A DNA stretch of 64,000 nucleotides, from contig NZ_CP046582.1 in NCBI RefSeq assembly GCF_018141005.1, positions 2,542,001 to 2,606,000 of the forward strand. Direction: 5' to 3'. The notes beneath the pieces were generated by a model. It had not been told where the DNA came from. It saw only the letters and a list, made by a program, of their open reading frames with translations, and ran no database searches. How positions within the stretch are numbered: position 1 is the stretch's first letter; the number at the start of each line of letters is the position of its first letter. Below are positions 1 to 7,796 of the stretch, piece by piece. A program made the translations under genes and the position numbers. The DNA is from Erwinia sp. E602 (lineage in GTDB: Bacteria; Pseudomonadota; Gammaproteobacteria; Enterobacterales; Enterobacteriaceae).

Positions 1-182
1 TTAATATTAAACACTACCCGCCGATTCTTCAAAATACTGGCACTGCGATAATGGGACTTGATATCAGCCGGCGACTGCCAGGTCGCTTTCGAAGCTTCAT
101 CAATCCATGACTTGATCGCCTGCTCAGAGTCAGGATTCCTTTCCCAAAAGTCTTTAAGAGTGCGGATAGAGATAATTTTCAT
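1..182 (-). CDS. HigB-family type II toxin, 3' end beyond window
   Basis: The first 60 codons are visible and the gene runs off the left edge. The protein starts MKIISIRTLKDFWERNPDSE and continues with a WIDEASKATW segment and a YRSASIL...RRVVFNI segment. This matches the layout of HigB-type mRNA interferases, in which a short helical N-terminus is followed by the first strands of the RelE-like fold. Such toxins cut mRNA on the ribosome and are normally followed by a HigA antitoxin gene, which would lie left of the window. An inverted repeat sits just upstream (193-211) and would suit autoregulation. The family call comes from pattern recognition of the N-terminal half only. Confidence 0.72.
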   Translation of the reverse strand, partial: MKIISIRTLKDFWERNPDSEQAIKSWIDEASKATWQSPADIKSHYRSASILKNRRVVFNI

Positions 183-192
183 GCACTCATGC

Positions 193-211
193 TAGTCCCA
201 TAACGGGACTA
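193..211. promoter_or_regulatory. Inverted repeat upstream of higB-like gene
   Basis: TAGTCCC (193-199) and GGGACTA (205-211) form a perfect 7-bp inverted repeat with a 5-nt spacer. It lies 11 bp upstream of the HigB-like start codon. Type II toxin-antitoxin operons are commonly repressed by their antitoxin at such palindromes, so this is the likely operator. Confidence 0.55.
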
Positions 212-273
212 ACTCAAGTCAGCTCTTTGCCTTAAAGTGCGAGTGTTGACACGAAATGCACCGGCTATCTCAA

Positions 274-1074
274 CTACAGCCCCTTAACGTTCTCAGCCTC
301 GATTTCCGTGAAGTACTTCAGCGTCTTCACCTTCAGCTCCATGGTCGAGGGTTCATCGCAGACGATCAGCGCTTTCGGGTGCAGCTGCAGGCAGGTAATG
401 GTCCACATATGGTTGACGTTGCCCTCCACCGCCGCCTGCAGCGCCTGCGCTTTGGCGTGCCCCTGCACCAGGATCATCACCTCTTCGGCGTCCAGCAGCG
501 TGCCGACGCCAACGGTCAGCGCACATTTCGGCACCAGGCTAACGTCGCCGCCGAAGAAGCGGGAGTTGGCCACGCGGGTGTCATGGGTCAGGGTTTTAAT
601 CCGGGTGCGGGAAGCCAGCGACGAGGCAGGTTCGTTAAAGGCGATATGGCCGTCGTTACCCACGCCGCCCATAAACAGGTTAATTTTGCCGTAGCTGCGG
701 ATTTTCTCTTCGTAGCGACGGCATTCAGCGTCGATATCCGGCGCGTTGCCGTTCAGCAGATTGATATTTTCCGGCTGAATATCCACGTGGTCAAAGAAGT
801 TGCGGTGCATAAAGCTGTGATAGCTTTCCGGATGTTCCTGCGGCAGGCCCACGTACTCATCCATATTAAAGGTGACGACGTGCTGAAAGCTGACCAGGCC
901 GGCCTGGTGCATCGCCACCAGCGCTTTATAGGCGCTAAGCGGCGTGCCGCCGGTGGGCAGGCCCAGAACAAACGGACGTTCCGCCGTTGGATTAAAAGCG
1001 TTGATGCGCTTGACGATATGGCGCGCGGCCCATTTACCGACGTGTTCAGCTGTTGCCAGGGGGATCAGTCTCAT
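274..1074 (-). CDS. nagB: Glucosamine-6-phosphate deaminase NagB
   Basis: The enzyme converts glucosamine-6-phosphate to fructose-6-phosphate and ammonia, the last step that brings amino sugars into glycolysis in the cytoplasm. The product is 266 residues, the usual length for enterobacterial NagB. The catalytic residues are all in place: Asp72 in FNMDEY, and Asp141, His143 and Glu148 in [13 protein letters not shown]. The gene stands alone, without nagA or nagC beside it. It is followed in the same orientation upstream by a MalI-like repressor gene and a PTS permease gene. That proximity suggests the permease may deliver an amino sugar, but this is inference. Confidence 0.97.
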   Translation of the reverse strand: MRLIPLATAEHVGKWAARHIVKRINAFNPTAERPFVLGLPTGGTPLSAYKALVAMHQAGLVSFQHVVTFNMDEYVGLPQEHPESYHSFMHRNFFDHVDIQPENINLLNGNAPDIDAECRRYEEKIRSYGKINLFMGGVGNDGHIAFNEPASSLASRTRIKTLTHDTRVANSRFFGGDVSLVPKCALTVGVGTLLDAEEVMILVQGHAKAQALQAAVEGNVNHMWTITCLQLHPKALIVCDEPSTMELKVKTLKYFTEIEAENVKGL

Positions 1075-1258
1075 ACGTAACCTTATGCGTAAAGTAGAAT
1101 GCAGATAGCATAGCTCTGCACTGTTTAAACAATATTATGACGTGCGCGAACCGCCTGATAATCAGGAGACGGCGCATAAATTAAATTTAACGGCACTCTA
1201 TAAAGACTAAAAAATTATCACATTTAAATAATATCAATCCCGCGCATTATTATCCGCA

Positions 1259-2275
1259 TCAGGCCGACTCGCGAATAACCAGCTCCCCGGACAGGGTAAT
1301 CCGCTGGAACTGCAGTTCCGGATCTTTCAGCCTGCGGATCATCAGCGACCCGGCCTGACGGCCGTTCTCTTCGCTGGCCGACGAAACATAGGTAAACGAG
1401 GGAGAGGTTAAATTAACATGCAACATATCCTCGAACCCGACCAGGGCGACCTGCTGAGCAAGGAATACGTCCTTACCCACCGTACGACCGGCCTGATGAA
1501 TACCGCTGATGCAGCCGATCATCGCGTCCGGCGAGTGGCAGAGCAGCGCGGTGATGTTGTTATTACTCTCCAGCAGCTGGCGGGCGGCACTGCCGGCGGC
1601 GTGGGTGCCGCCGCTGCACGCCGGCGTCGACTCATCGCGCATCACCAGCCCGTACTGCTTCAGCGCGCCGTAGAAACCCGCCAGCCGCTGCTGGCGGATG
1701 CGGTCATTTTCATCACCGCCGATATAGGCAATGCTGCGGTGGCCGCGTTCGATCAGATAGCGGGTCGCCAGGCTGGCCGCCTGACGATTGTCGCGCATCA
1801 CCAGATTGCAGTTCTCCTCCATCAGCGACTGTGAAACGACCACTAACGGCAGTGGGCACTGGCGAATTTTTTCCGGCAGATGCTTCGTCGTCGGGTCAGA
1901 CGCAAGGTAGATCACCCCCGCGACGCCCTGCTGCTGAAACGACAGCAGGCAGCGTTCAAGATGCTCATCTTCGTCGGCAGGCTGGCCAAGGAACACCATA
2001 TAGCCTTCCTGCTCCAGATACTGCACGATGCTCGCCATCACCTTAATGGAAAAACTGTCGCTGAAGTCACGCAGGATCAGCCCAATCAGATTAGAGGTAT
2101 TTGAACGAAGGTTAGCCGCCGCCACGTTATGCACGTAGCCGAGCGCGTCGATGGCGGCACGAACTTTACTGATGGTGGCATCGGAGATTTTTCCCTTCTG
2201 GCGCAGCACCAGAGAGACGGTGGAAACAGATACACCGGCCTGTTTAGCCACGTCGATAATGCTCACCTTCTTCAA
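1259..2275 (-). CDS. LacI-family transcriptional repressor, MalI-like
   Basis: A 338-residue LacI/GalR repressor. The helix-turn-helix begins at once (VSIIDVAKQAGVSVSTVSLV, about residues 3-22), followed by the hinge region and a periplasmic-binding-like effector domain (about 60-338). Its N-terminal third resembles E. coli MalI, the repressor of the malXY PTS operon. The start is taken as TTG at 2275 because AAAGGAG lies 5 nt upstream. A GTG at 2290 in the same frame would overlap that ribosome site. The gene lies 62-77 bp downstream of the PTS permease gene, with a strong hairpin in the gap, so it may be cotranscribed at reduced level. The tandem palindromes at the permease promoter are its probable operators. 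Confidence 0.85.
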   Translation of the reverse strand: MKKVSIIDVAKQAGVSVSTVSLVLRQKGKISDATISKVRAAIDALGYVHNVAAANLRSNTSNLIGLILRDFSDSFSIKVMASIVQYLEQEGYMVFLGQPADEDEHLERCLLSFQQQGVAGVIYLASDPTTKHLPEKIRQCPLPLVVVSQSLMEENCNLVMRDNRQAASLATRYLIERGHRSIAYIGGDENDRIRQQRLAGFYGALKQYGLVMRDESTPACSGGTHAAGSAARQLLESNNNITALLCHSPDAMIGCISGIHQAGRTVGKDVFLAQQVALVGFEDMLHVNLTSPSFTYVSSASEENGRQAGSLMIRRLKDPELQFQRITLSGELVIRESA

Positions 2276-2314
2276 ATCAACTCCTTTCACTCAATGCCAT
2301 TTCCAGCCAGATTC

Positions 2315-2345
2315 AGCGGCCACCCACCCTGGGTGGAGGGCCGCT
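2315..2345. repeat. Intercistronic hairpin between permease and repressor genes
   Basis: AGCGGCC (2315-2321) pairs with GGCCGCT (2339-2345), and inside it CCACCC-T-GGGTGG (2324-2336) is also self-complementary. No run of T follows on either strand, so this is more likely an mRNA-stabilising or attenuating stem than a full terminator. It could raise permease expression relative to repressor. Confidence 0.6.
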
Positions 2346-2352
2346 TAGCCTA

Positions 2353-3852
2353 TCATTTTCCAGTCTTTTTCGACATGGTTTGTGCAATGAACTGGGCCCG
2401 GGCGCCGAAGATAACCTGAATCCCGTTGTCGCCGACGAAGACCACGCCGCGCGCGCCCAGCGCGTTCAGCCCCTCTTTATCCACCGCCTCGCCTTGCGCC
2501 ACTTCAAGACGCAGGCGGGTGATGCAGGATCCGACAGAGGTGATGTTCTTTTCACCGCCTAACAGGCCGATAATCTCGCTGGCCAGCTCTTCATCTGACT
2601 TGTCGTTCGCCGTGGTAGAGACGTCGGTACGCCCCGGCGTTTTGACGTTAAAACGACGGATCACGAAGCGGAAGGTGAAGTAGTAAATCAGCGCCATCGG
2701 CACGCCGATAATGACCGCGCTGAGATAGTTGGTCTGGTAACCGTTAAACGACGGCAGAATACCGAACGAGAGATAGTCAATAAATCCGGCAGAGAAGGAT
2801 TTAGCAATATGCGCATGCAGCAGGTACATACACATATAGGCCAGGCCGGCCATGATGGCGTTAAAGACGTACAGGATCGGCGCAACAAAGATAAAGGTAA
2901 ATTCAACCGGCTCGGTAATCCCGGTCAGGAAGCAGGTCAGCGCGGCGGAGAACAGAATACCCGCGGCGATTTTTTTGTTTTTGCTGTGGGCCTCATGGTA
3001 CATCGCCAGGCAGGCTGCAGGTAAGGCAAACAGCATCAGCGGGAACTCACCCTGCATAAACTTGCCGGCGTTCTGGTAGGAGTCGGTGCTGAACGACTTG
3101 ACGCCCTCTTCCAGCATTTTGAACCAGATGGTCTGGTCACCGTGGATCACCTGGCCGGCCTGGGTGGTGTAGTCGCCAAACGAATACCAGAATGAAGGGT
3201 ACCAGATATGGTGCAGACCCAGCGGGATCAGCGCGCGCTCAACCAGGCCAAAGATAAAGGTCGAGGCAGCCTGATTATCGCCGTTGACGATCACCGACAG
3301 TGAATCGATACCGGCCTGGATATGTTGCCAGATATACGGCAGCAGCATGCCCATACCAAACGACAGGATCGCGGTGGCGATAGCGACAAACCGCTTACCG
3401 GCGAAGAAGCCGAGAAACTCCGGCAGGCGCATGGTATGGAACTTGTTATAACACCAGGCGGCGAGAATACCGCACAGCAGGCCACCGAACACCCCCATCT
3501 GCAGCGACGGGATACCGACCACCATGGCATATTTTCCGCCCTGCGAGGCCATCTCCGGGGTGATGCCCAGCACGGTACTGATGGTGATGTTGGTGACAAA
3601 CACCGACACCGCCGCCGACAGCGCGGCAATACCGGATTCCGACGCCAGCCCCACCGCAGAGCCGATGGCGAACAGCATCGGCAGGTTATCAAAAATTACC
3701 CCGCCGGCGTGCATCATCAGCGGCAGATTGAATTTATCGCCAAAGGCCAGCAGCAGACCGGCGGCGGGAAGCAATGAAATCGGCAGCATTAACGCCCGCC
3801 CGATCATTGAAAGTTTAGATAGTGACTTCATGAAACCTGATGCCAGACTCAT
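2353..3852 (-). CDS. PTS sugar permease EIICB, MalX/PtsG type
   Basis: A 499-residue glucose-superfamily phosphotransferase permease that couples sugar import to phosphorylation in the inner membrane. Residues about 1-400 are the multi-pass EIIC domain, with the GITEPVEFTF motif. Residues about 420-499 are EIIB, with the phosphorylated Cys443 in SCITRLRLEV. No EIIA domain is present, so it would use Crr or another EIIA. The start at 3852 is preceded by AGGGGA and follows an upstream region rich in regulatory signals. It resembles E. coli MalX and is paired with a MalI-like repressor, but malY is absent and nagB is nearby. The substrate is therefore open: glucose/maltose-like or an amino sugar. 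Confidence 0.9.
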   Translation of the reverse strand: MSLASGFMKSLSKLSMIGRALMLPISLLPAAGLLLAFGDKFNLPLMMHAGGVIFDNLPMLFAIGSAVGLASESGIAALSAAVSVFVTNITISTVLGITPEMASQGGKYAMVVGIPSLQMGVFGGLLCGILAAWCYNKFHTMRLPEFLGFFAGKRFVAIATAILSFGMGMLLPYIWQHIQAGIDSLSVIVNGDNQAASTFIFGLVERALIPLGLHHIWYPSFWYSFGDYTTQAGQVIHGDQTIWFKMLEEGVKSFSTDSYQNAGKFMQGEFPLMLFALPAACLAMYHEAHSKNKKIAAGILFSAALTCFLTGITEPVEFTFIFVAPILYVFNAIMAGLAYMCMYLLHAHIAKSFSAGFIDYLSFGILPSFNGYQTNYLSAVIIGVPMALIYYFTFRFVIRRFNVKTPGRTDVSTTANDKSDEELASEIIGLLGGEKNITSVGSCITRLRLEVAQGEAVDKEGLNALGARGVVFVGDNGIQVIFGARAQFIAQTMSKKTGK

Positions 3853-3913
3853 GCTGATTCCCCTGAGTTGTAACCCCGTTGAGTGTCGATCACACGCTGT
3901 TTTTTTTTGTGAG

Positions 3914-3939
3914 TAGAACGTTCTAGTAGAACGTTCTAC
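3914..3939. promoter_or_regulatory. Tandem LacI-type operators at the PTS promoter
   Basis: TAGAACGTTCTA occurs exactly twice, at 3914-3925 and 3927-3938, with centres 13 bp apart. Both have the central CG typical of LacI-family operators and resemble the known E. coli MalI site (AAAACGTTTT core). They lie directly downstream of the predicted -10 box, a position suited to repression. The MalI-like protein encoded next to the permease is the obvious candidate to bind them. Confidence 0.8.
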
Positions 3940-3941
3940 CG

Positions 3942-3970
3942 ATACTAGAGTATTAGGATTTGTCCGACAA
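3942..3970 (-). promoter_or_regulatory. Predicted sigma70 promoter of the PTS permease gene
   Basis: Reading leftward, TTGTCG (3970-3965) and TAGTAT (3947-3942) are separated by 17 bp. The expected transcription start falls in or next to the tandem palindromes at 3914-3939, consistent with a repressed promoter. Confidence 0.5.
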
Positions 3971-4242
3971 CAGGGAGATCCTAGGTGAAAGAGGCGGACG
4001 TTTAAAAATTTTGATCCAGATCTCATTTTGGGGTTTTTTGTAGTTTTTAAGCCGGGAATCAATGTTCGCCGCACCTGATTTAGCCTGTCTGGTGTCGTTC
4101 AATAGCTTTGTGCAGGATGGCTGGTATCCATACGGGACATGAGGGATATGCCGTGTGCAGATGCTTGTTTGCATGCAAAATACCGACCAGGCAGTCTTCA
4201 GCAGAGAAGGCCAATTGGCTGAATTGATTGCAGATAATAAAA

Positions 4243-4296
4243 GACTTGTTAACAGGTCCTTTCGAAGGTACTGTAAAGACCTGTTAAATGGTCTTT
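4243..4296. promoter_or_regulatory. Overlapping inverted repeats upstream of toxin-antitoxin genes
   Basis: GACTTGTTAACAGGTC (4243-4258) is a near-perfect palindrome. Its right half recurs inverted as GACCTGTTAA (4278-4287), and AAAGACC (4275-4281) is mirrored by GGTCTTT (4290-4296). The array ends 11 bp before the antitoxin start codon. It fits the multiple operator sites used for cooperative autorepression by antitoxin or toxin-antitoxin complexes. Confidence 0.6.
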
Positions 4297-4307
4297 ATGG
4301 AGGCAAT

Positions 4308-4559
4308 ATGCCGGCTATCATTCTGAGTGACACAAGTGCCAGCATCAGCGAGTTAAAGAAAAACCCGATGGCAACGGTCAGCGCCGGAGACGGCTTCCCT
4401 GTTGCTATTCTGAACCGTAACCAGCCCGCCTTTTACTGCGTCCCGGCTGAGCTTTATGAAAAGCTACTTGATGCGCTGGACGATCAGGAGTTGGTAAAGC
4501 AGGTTGCCGAACGCAGTAACCAGCCGTTAATCGATGTCGATCTGGATAGCTATCTGTGA
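4308..4559 (+). CDS. Antitoxin of type II system, Phd/YefM (StbD-like)
   Basis: The 83-residue protein begins MPAIILSDTSASISELKKNP and continues with a GDGFPVAILNRNQPAFYCVPAELYE segment, the conserved fold of Phd/YefM antitoxins. The acidic C-terminal part would wrap around the toxin. The ATG at 4308 is chosen because GGAGG lies just upstream; the longer in-frame reading upstream crosses the operator repeats. The stop overlaps the toxin start by 4 nt (GTGA), the usual translational coupling. It would neutralise the RelE-like toxin and repress the operon. Confidence 0.85.
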   Translation: MPAIILSDTSASISELKKNPMATVSAGDGFPVAILNRNQPAFYCVPAELYEKLLDALDDQELVKQVAERSNQPLIDVDLDSYL

Positions 4560-4843
4560 CGTATCGGGTCAAATTCAGGGAAGATGCGCTGAAGGAATGG
4601 CATAAGTTGGACAAAGCCATTCAACAGCAGTTTGCAAAAAAACTGAAAAAATGCAGTGAAAACCCACATATTCCCTCGGCAAAACTGCGTGGGATAAAGG
4701 ACTGCTACAAAATAAAACTGCGTGCGTCAGGTTTTCGGCTGGTTTATCAGGTAATAGATGGCGAACTTGTTATCGCCGTTGTTGCTGTTGGTAAACGGGA
4801 ACGCAGCGAAGTGTATAATCTGGCAAGTGAAAGATTGCGATAG
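4556..4843 (+). CDS. RelE/StbE-like toxin
   Basis: A 95-residue basic protein of the RelE/ParE superfamily. It has MTYRVKFREDALKEWHKLDK at the start, then KLRGIKDCYKIKLRASGFRLVYQV and VVAVGKRERSEVYNLA, matching the StbE/RelE pattern in which Arg and Lys residues of the last strands contact the mRNA on the ribosome. Such toxins cleave mRNA in the A site. It uses a GTG start that overlaps the antitoxin stop. The pair looks intact and is probably functional. Confidence 0.87.
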   Translation: MTYRVKFREDALKEWHKLDKAIQQQFAKKLKKCSENPHIPSAKLRGIKDCYKIKLRASGFRLVYQVIDGELVIAVVAVGKRERSEVYNLASERLR

Positions 4844-5149
4844 ATAATAGCCAATGATTCTCAATCTATTAGCGCTCCGGTTAGGCTTTAACTTTACAAG
4901 TCTGAAAATGGTGTCTTGCTGACTGAAACGGTTCCCACTGAATTTATCTCAAAATAAAACCATCTGCAAGATAACAGTTCAAAATGGATGCTCACCACAA
5001 AAAATGCAAATCACATAGCCAGTAAAGATAAAACCCCAATTTTGGAAGATTTAGCATTTCGTCATAATGGTTAAAAAACCCGACCATAAGGCCGGGACTT
5101 TTAAATCACAGATGAAAAAAATTTTAAGAAGCGGCTAGCAGGCATGATT
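4844..5149. other. Intergenic region between toxin and immunity genes
   Basis: About 300 bp without a convincing gene on either strand. The only clear signal is the leftward terminator at 5073-5096. The rest is AT-rich and may be debris from past insertions in this accessory patch. Confidence 0.5.
5073..5096 (-). terminator. Rho-independent terminator after immunity gene
   Basis: Read leftward, CCCGGCC pairs with GGTCGGG around a 4-nt loop (5096-5079), and six T residues follow (5078-5073). It lies about 55 bp beyond the stop of the leftward immunity gene. Confidence 0.75.
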
Positions 5150-5578
5150 TTACGAGACGCCCCGGGGAACGTAGACAACATCACTTAATTCCACATCGCA
5201 GGCAATCACCTCAACACTCACGTTTTCCGCTGTAAACCAGAGAGTATAGTGGTTGAATCTGAATAGGTTATTGAAGTGAAGATTCCACGCTTTAGCCACT
5301 TCTGACTCCGGGTAGATATTAAGTGTACTAACCCTGCCATCCCCCAGTTCAAGTTCACAACCCGAATGAGTGGCTCCAGGGAAAGCAGCCTTGCGGAATT
5401 CGCAGGCATGTTTAAAATGCAATTCTCGATAGCAGTAGGCAGCATCGCCCTCTTCATCGTCGTACTCAATCCTCACACTCAGATCCGAACCCTGATAAAT
5501 TAGGGCAACGGCATTTTCGCCATAACCTGGCAGCCATTCATAGGGATCAAGATATACCACGCCACGACCGGATTTCAT
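5150..5578 (-). CDS. Probable immunity protein to the adjacent toxin fragment
   Basis: A 142-residue acidic protein that I do not recognise by family. Its start overlaps the stop of the preceding toxin-like frame by 4 nt (ATGA-type overlap). A toxin C-terminus followed at once by a small acidic gene is the standard order in CDI and Rhs modules, so immunity is the likely role. The protein is rich in aromatic residues (LDPYEWLPGYGENAV near the N-terminus, FRFNHYTLWFTAENV near the C-terminus) and has no signal peptide or membrane segment. It should therefore act in the cytoplasm. A terminator follows. Confidence 0.6.
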   Translation of the reverse strand: MKSGRGVVYLDPYEWLPGYGENAVALIYQGSDLSVRIEYDDEEGDAAYCYRELHFKHACEFRKAAFPGATHSGCELELGDGRVSTLNIYPESEVAKAWNLHFNNLFRFNHYTLWFTAENVSVEVIACDVELSDVVYVPRGVS

Positions 5579-5991
5579 TTTTTACCTCCCTGGGGAATAT
5601 CGGGACTGCCGGTTGGCGGCAGCTTGTTTGTTTTTAACTGATCGCTGGCCAGATCGTTAAAGGTTATGCCAGCACCATCCGGGACTTTAACATTAGTCTT
5701 ATCAACACCATACCATTCAGATTTTGGGATACCAGCACGGTTGAGCGTCACTGAAGTGCGTGTGTTCAGTATCAGCTTCACTCCGTTCATTTCTACAAAG
5801 TCTACCGGCAACTGGCTGGGATGAACACGACCGCTGCGGATTGCGGCCACCATATCATCAATATTATTTATCGGGACTCCAGCCAACTTACTGTAATGTT
5901 CACGCCCCTGAAGGCTGTAAACCTCATCACGTCTGGTTTTGGATTGGGCAAAATTCGCGTCCTTCACCACACCACGCTCGGCTTTGATGGC
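5575..5991 (-). pseudogene. Orphan CdiA/Rhs-type toxin C-terminal fragment
   Basis: The frame stays open from a stop at about 5992 but has no convincing start or ribosome site. A GTG is present near 5970. It encodes a stretch that looks like the end of a polymorphic toxin: DEVYSLQGREHYSKLAG, then IDDMVAAIRSGRVHPSQLPV, then LILNTRTSVTLNRAGIPKSE. The pattern PSQLPVDFV...ILNTR...AGIPKSEW is familiar from C-terminal domains of haemagglutinin-like and other secreted toxins. The large delivery part is missing, so this is an orphan module left by recombination, kept with its immunity gene. The biochemical activity cannot be read from the sequence. Confidence 0.6.
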
Positions 5992-6334
5992 TTATTCTTT
6001 GTATGGAATTTGACTATTAGTTAAAGCGAACGCTCATGGTTAAGATAAGGATGATTGATGGATGATCCGACTAACCAACCGATCTCCTGACGCTTTAGCT
6101 CTCCCTAAATATCTGGCAGTCCGCGCATTATGTTTAAGAAGGGGTCATCAGGCTAACTTTACGCCTCCGACCATCAAACCTGCTGGAACCGCACTATGCA
6201 TCCCCGCCCCACCGCACATTTCCCACCTGTTTTTCATCGCCGCACCCTTGCGATTTCCTCCACCTTATCCAACACTTAAACCGACCCCTAAGCAGGTGGT
6301 TCAGGCTTTTTTATCGATAACAGGGAGAACAGCA
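5992..6334. other. Intergenic region before the BON lipoprotein gene
   Basis: About 340 bp with no supported gene. It must contain the promoter of the rightward lipoprotein gene at 6335, whose ribosome site GGGAG is visible just upstream. Nothing else stands out. Confidence 0.5.
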
Positions 6335-6472
6335 ATGAAGTTATTTAAAGTCTTGTCGGCAATGGCGGTGGCGGCGGTACTGGCACTGGGCGTGAGCGGC
6401 TGTGCGCCGACTGCGACACATGAGGGAACCGGCGGTTATATTGATGACACGGTAGTGACTACTAACGTATAG
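6335..6472 (+). pseudogene. BON-domain lipoprotein, 5' fragment split by prophage
   Basis: This is the N-terminal 43 host codons of a small lipoprotein plus two codons supplied by the prophage before a stop. MKLFKVLSAMAVAAVLALGV followed by SGC is a type II signal peptide with a lipobox (Cys23), so the mature protein would be lipid-anchored. The reading frame continues from TVVTT at 40022 with KVKGELL, rebuilding a single BON domain. BON proteins bind phospholipid surfaces and often respond to osmotic or envelope stress. In the lysogen the gene is inactivated, because this piece has the signal but almost no BON domain. GGGAG lies just before the ATG. Confidence 0.9.
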
Positions 6473-6484
6473 CAATCATGAAAA
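6441..6484. other. attL of the prophage
   Basis: Host sequence of the lipoprotein gene is followed by ACTAC (6458-6462), the five bases shared with the other junction (40022-40026). Phage sequence follows and includes the arm CAATCATGAAAA (6473-6484). The same arm occurs inverted at 39997-40008 next to attR. The exchange point is placed on AC (6458-6459) by symmetry of the reconstructed attP. Confidence 0.85.
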
Positions 6485-6650
6485 TCAGTGTTAACATCTG
6501 TTCCTATACAGTTATATCCCGACACATCAATTGGTACTGAAATAAAGCAGGGGTATGAATAGTAAACAACTTTTTTATGGCCAAAAGTAAATTTATAGTC
6601 TGAAGATAGGTCATAAATGGATGAGTATAAAACACATTAGTTGTGGTAAT

Positions 6651-6672
6651 CAGCGTCAATCCATTGACACTG
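6651..6672. repeat. Hairpin between attL and the RelA/SpoT gene
   Basis: CAGCGTCAAT (6651-6660) is nearly complementary to ATTGACACTG (6663-6672). It lies about 55 bp beyond the stop of the leftward synthetase gene and could end its transcript before the attachment site. Confidence 0.4.
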
Positions 6673-6725
6673 AATATTAATAAATTAAAAACTTTTATTA
6701 ATGCGTGTATCGAAGGTCAATCGTT

Positions 6726-7796
6726 CTAATCAACTTCCTCGTCCTCTGGAGTCCATGTAAACATAGAAAGCATATGAGTTATTTGCTCAGGACTAAGATA
6801 GTGAGAATAGAACTTTTCGAGTTTTTCAATTTTAGAGAAATCATCGGATTCCGCCATCCTCCAATTAAGACCAGGAGCAGTTCTTAATCTTTGATAATCT
6901 TTGATAGTCAAAATGTTTCTTACAAAACTATATATATTTGGTCTAATGGACGAAGATTCAAGATTCTCTTTGTAGTTATCAGGAATTATTGCTGACAGAT
7001 CTTTTAAAGTATTAATACCCATGTGATCTAATTCTTTTAGTAGTTGGTCAGTAATCGAGCCACCCCAATTACTCACCGGTTTAAAATCAACGCCATTTTC
7101 TTCGTCAAACTTTTGTACGAATTCATATAAAGAGATCGAATCAATTTCTCGATCAAGAATTTCTTCATAATTCTGCTCTTTAAAGGAATCTGTATAGTCA
7201 TCGATCATTTTAACAATTTCAGTAAAACCCTGGTCCGCAACTTCAAGTACAGCTGAGAACAGATTAATCTTCCTCTGAATATGCATTGGTAGGTTTTTAC
7301 CGAGCTTGTAATTCCGATCATGTGTTAATTCAGCCCAGGCATGCTGAAGCATAGTACGGACTTGTATTTCAAACTTCAAATTGGTTATGTATTGATATTC
7401 TCTCAGATGCTCTCTTTCATTGCCAATTTCACATACAAAATGCATGGAACGATATCCAATACGATCTGATGAAAGTCTTTGATCGTTATTTGTACTATTA
7501 TCGACATCAACCTTGAAAACATCAGAAATAAGCGAGCAAACTTTGGGAATATCGGAGTCTAAGTATAGAATCACACGAACACCAGAAATATCAGTCATGT
7601 CAGATTCTAATTTTTTATAACTCTTCCTTTCTATTTTTTCGACTATTCCTTCTTTCGTTTTTGTTCGGTAGCTCACCGAAAGGTAATCAATTTTATTTTG
7701 CTGTAAAATATTCTCGATAATGAAAGCAACATGTTTTCCTAAGAGTTCGAATTTAGGCAAAGCCTCATTAAGCCAGATACTAGTTTTAGAGTCCAT
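6726..7796 (-). CDS. RelA/SpoT-domain nucleotide pyrophosphokinase (synthetase-only)
   Basis: A 356-residue protein with a single RelA/SpoT synthetase fold at about residues 35-175 and no HD hydrolase, TGS or ACT domain. Conserved elements are visible: R44 and K46, the K54 region, DISGVRVILY (69-78), DRIGYRSMHF (111-120) and FEIQVRTMLQHAWAEL (142-157). Such enzymes transfer pyrophosphate from ATP to GDP/GTP, or in toxic relatives to ATP or tRNA. Residues about 180-356 form an extra helical region of unknown family, longer than in RelQ/RelP. AGGGGG precedes the ATG. The gene sits alone between the lysis genes and attL, the usual place for morons. It lacks the GTAC enrichment of the phage core, suggesting separate acquisition. 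It may be a defence gene of the toxSAS/CapRel kind, but it could instead make (p)ppGpp. Confidence 0.87.
   Translation of the reverse strand: MDSKTSIWLNEALPKFELLGKHVAFIIENILQQNKIDYLSVSYRTKTKEGIVEKIERKSYKKLESDMTDISGVRVILYLDSDIPKVCSLISDVFKVDVDNSTNNDQRLSSDRIGYRSMHFVCEIGNEREHLREYQYITNLKFEIQVRTMLQHAWAELTHDRNYKLGKNLPMHIQRKINLFSAVLEVADQGFTEIVKMIDDYTDSFKEQNYEEILDREIDSISLYEFVQKFDEENGVDFKPVSNWGGSITDQLLKELDHMGINTLKDLSAIIPDNYKENLESSSIRPNIYSFVRNILTIKDYQRLRTAPGLNWRMAESDDFSKIEKLEKFYSHYLSPEQITHMLSMFTWTPEDEEVD

Noticed and set aside
256..1080. Long open frame opposite to nagB
   Set aside because: It mirrors nagB almost exactly, has no ribosome site and encodes a composition typical of antisense frames in GC-rich genes.
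6062..6334. Extension of the BON lipoprotein frame upstream to 6062
   Set aside because: The signal peptide and lipobox begin at the ATG at 6335, which has a ribosome site. The upstream part is unrelated low-complexity translation.
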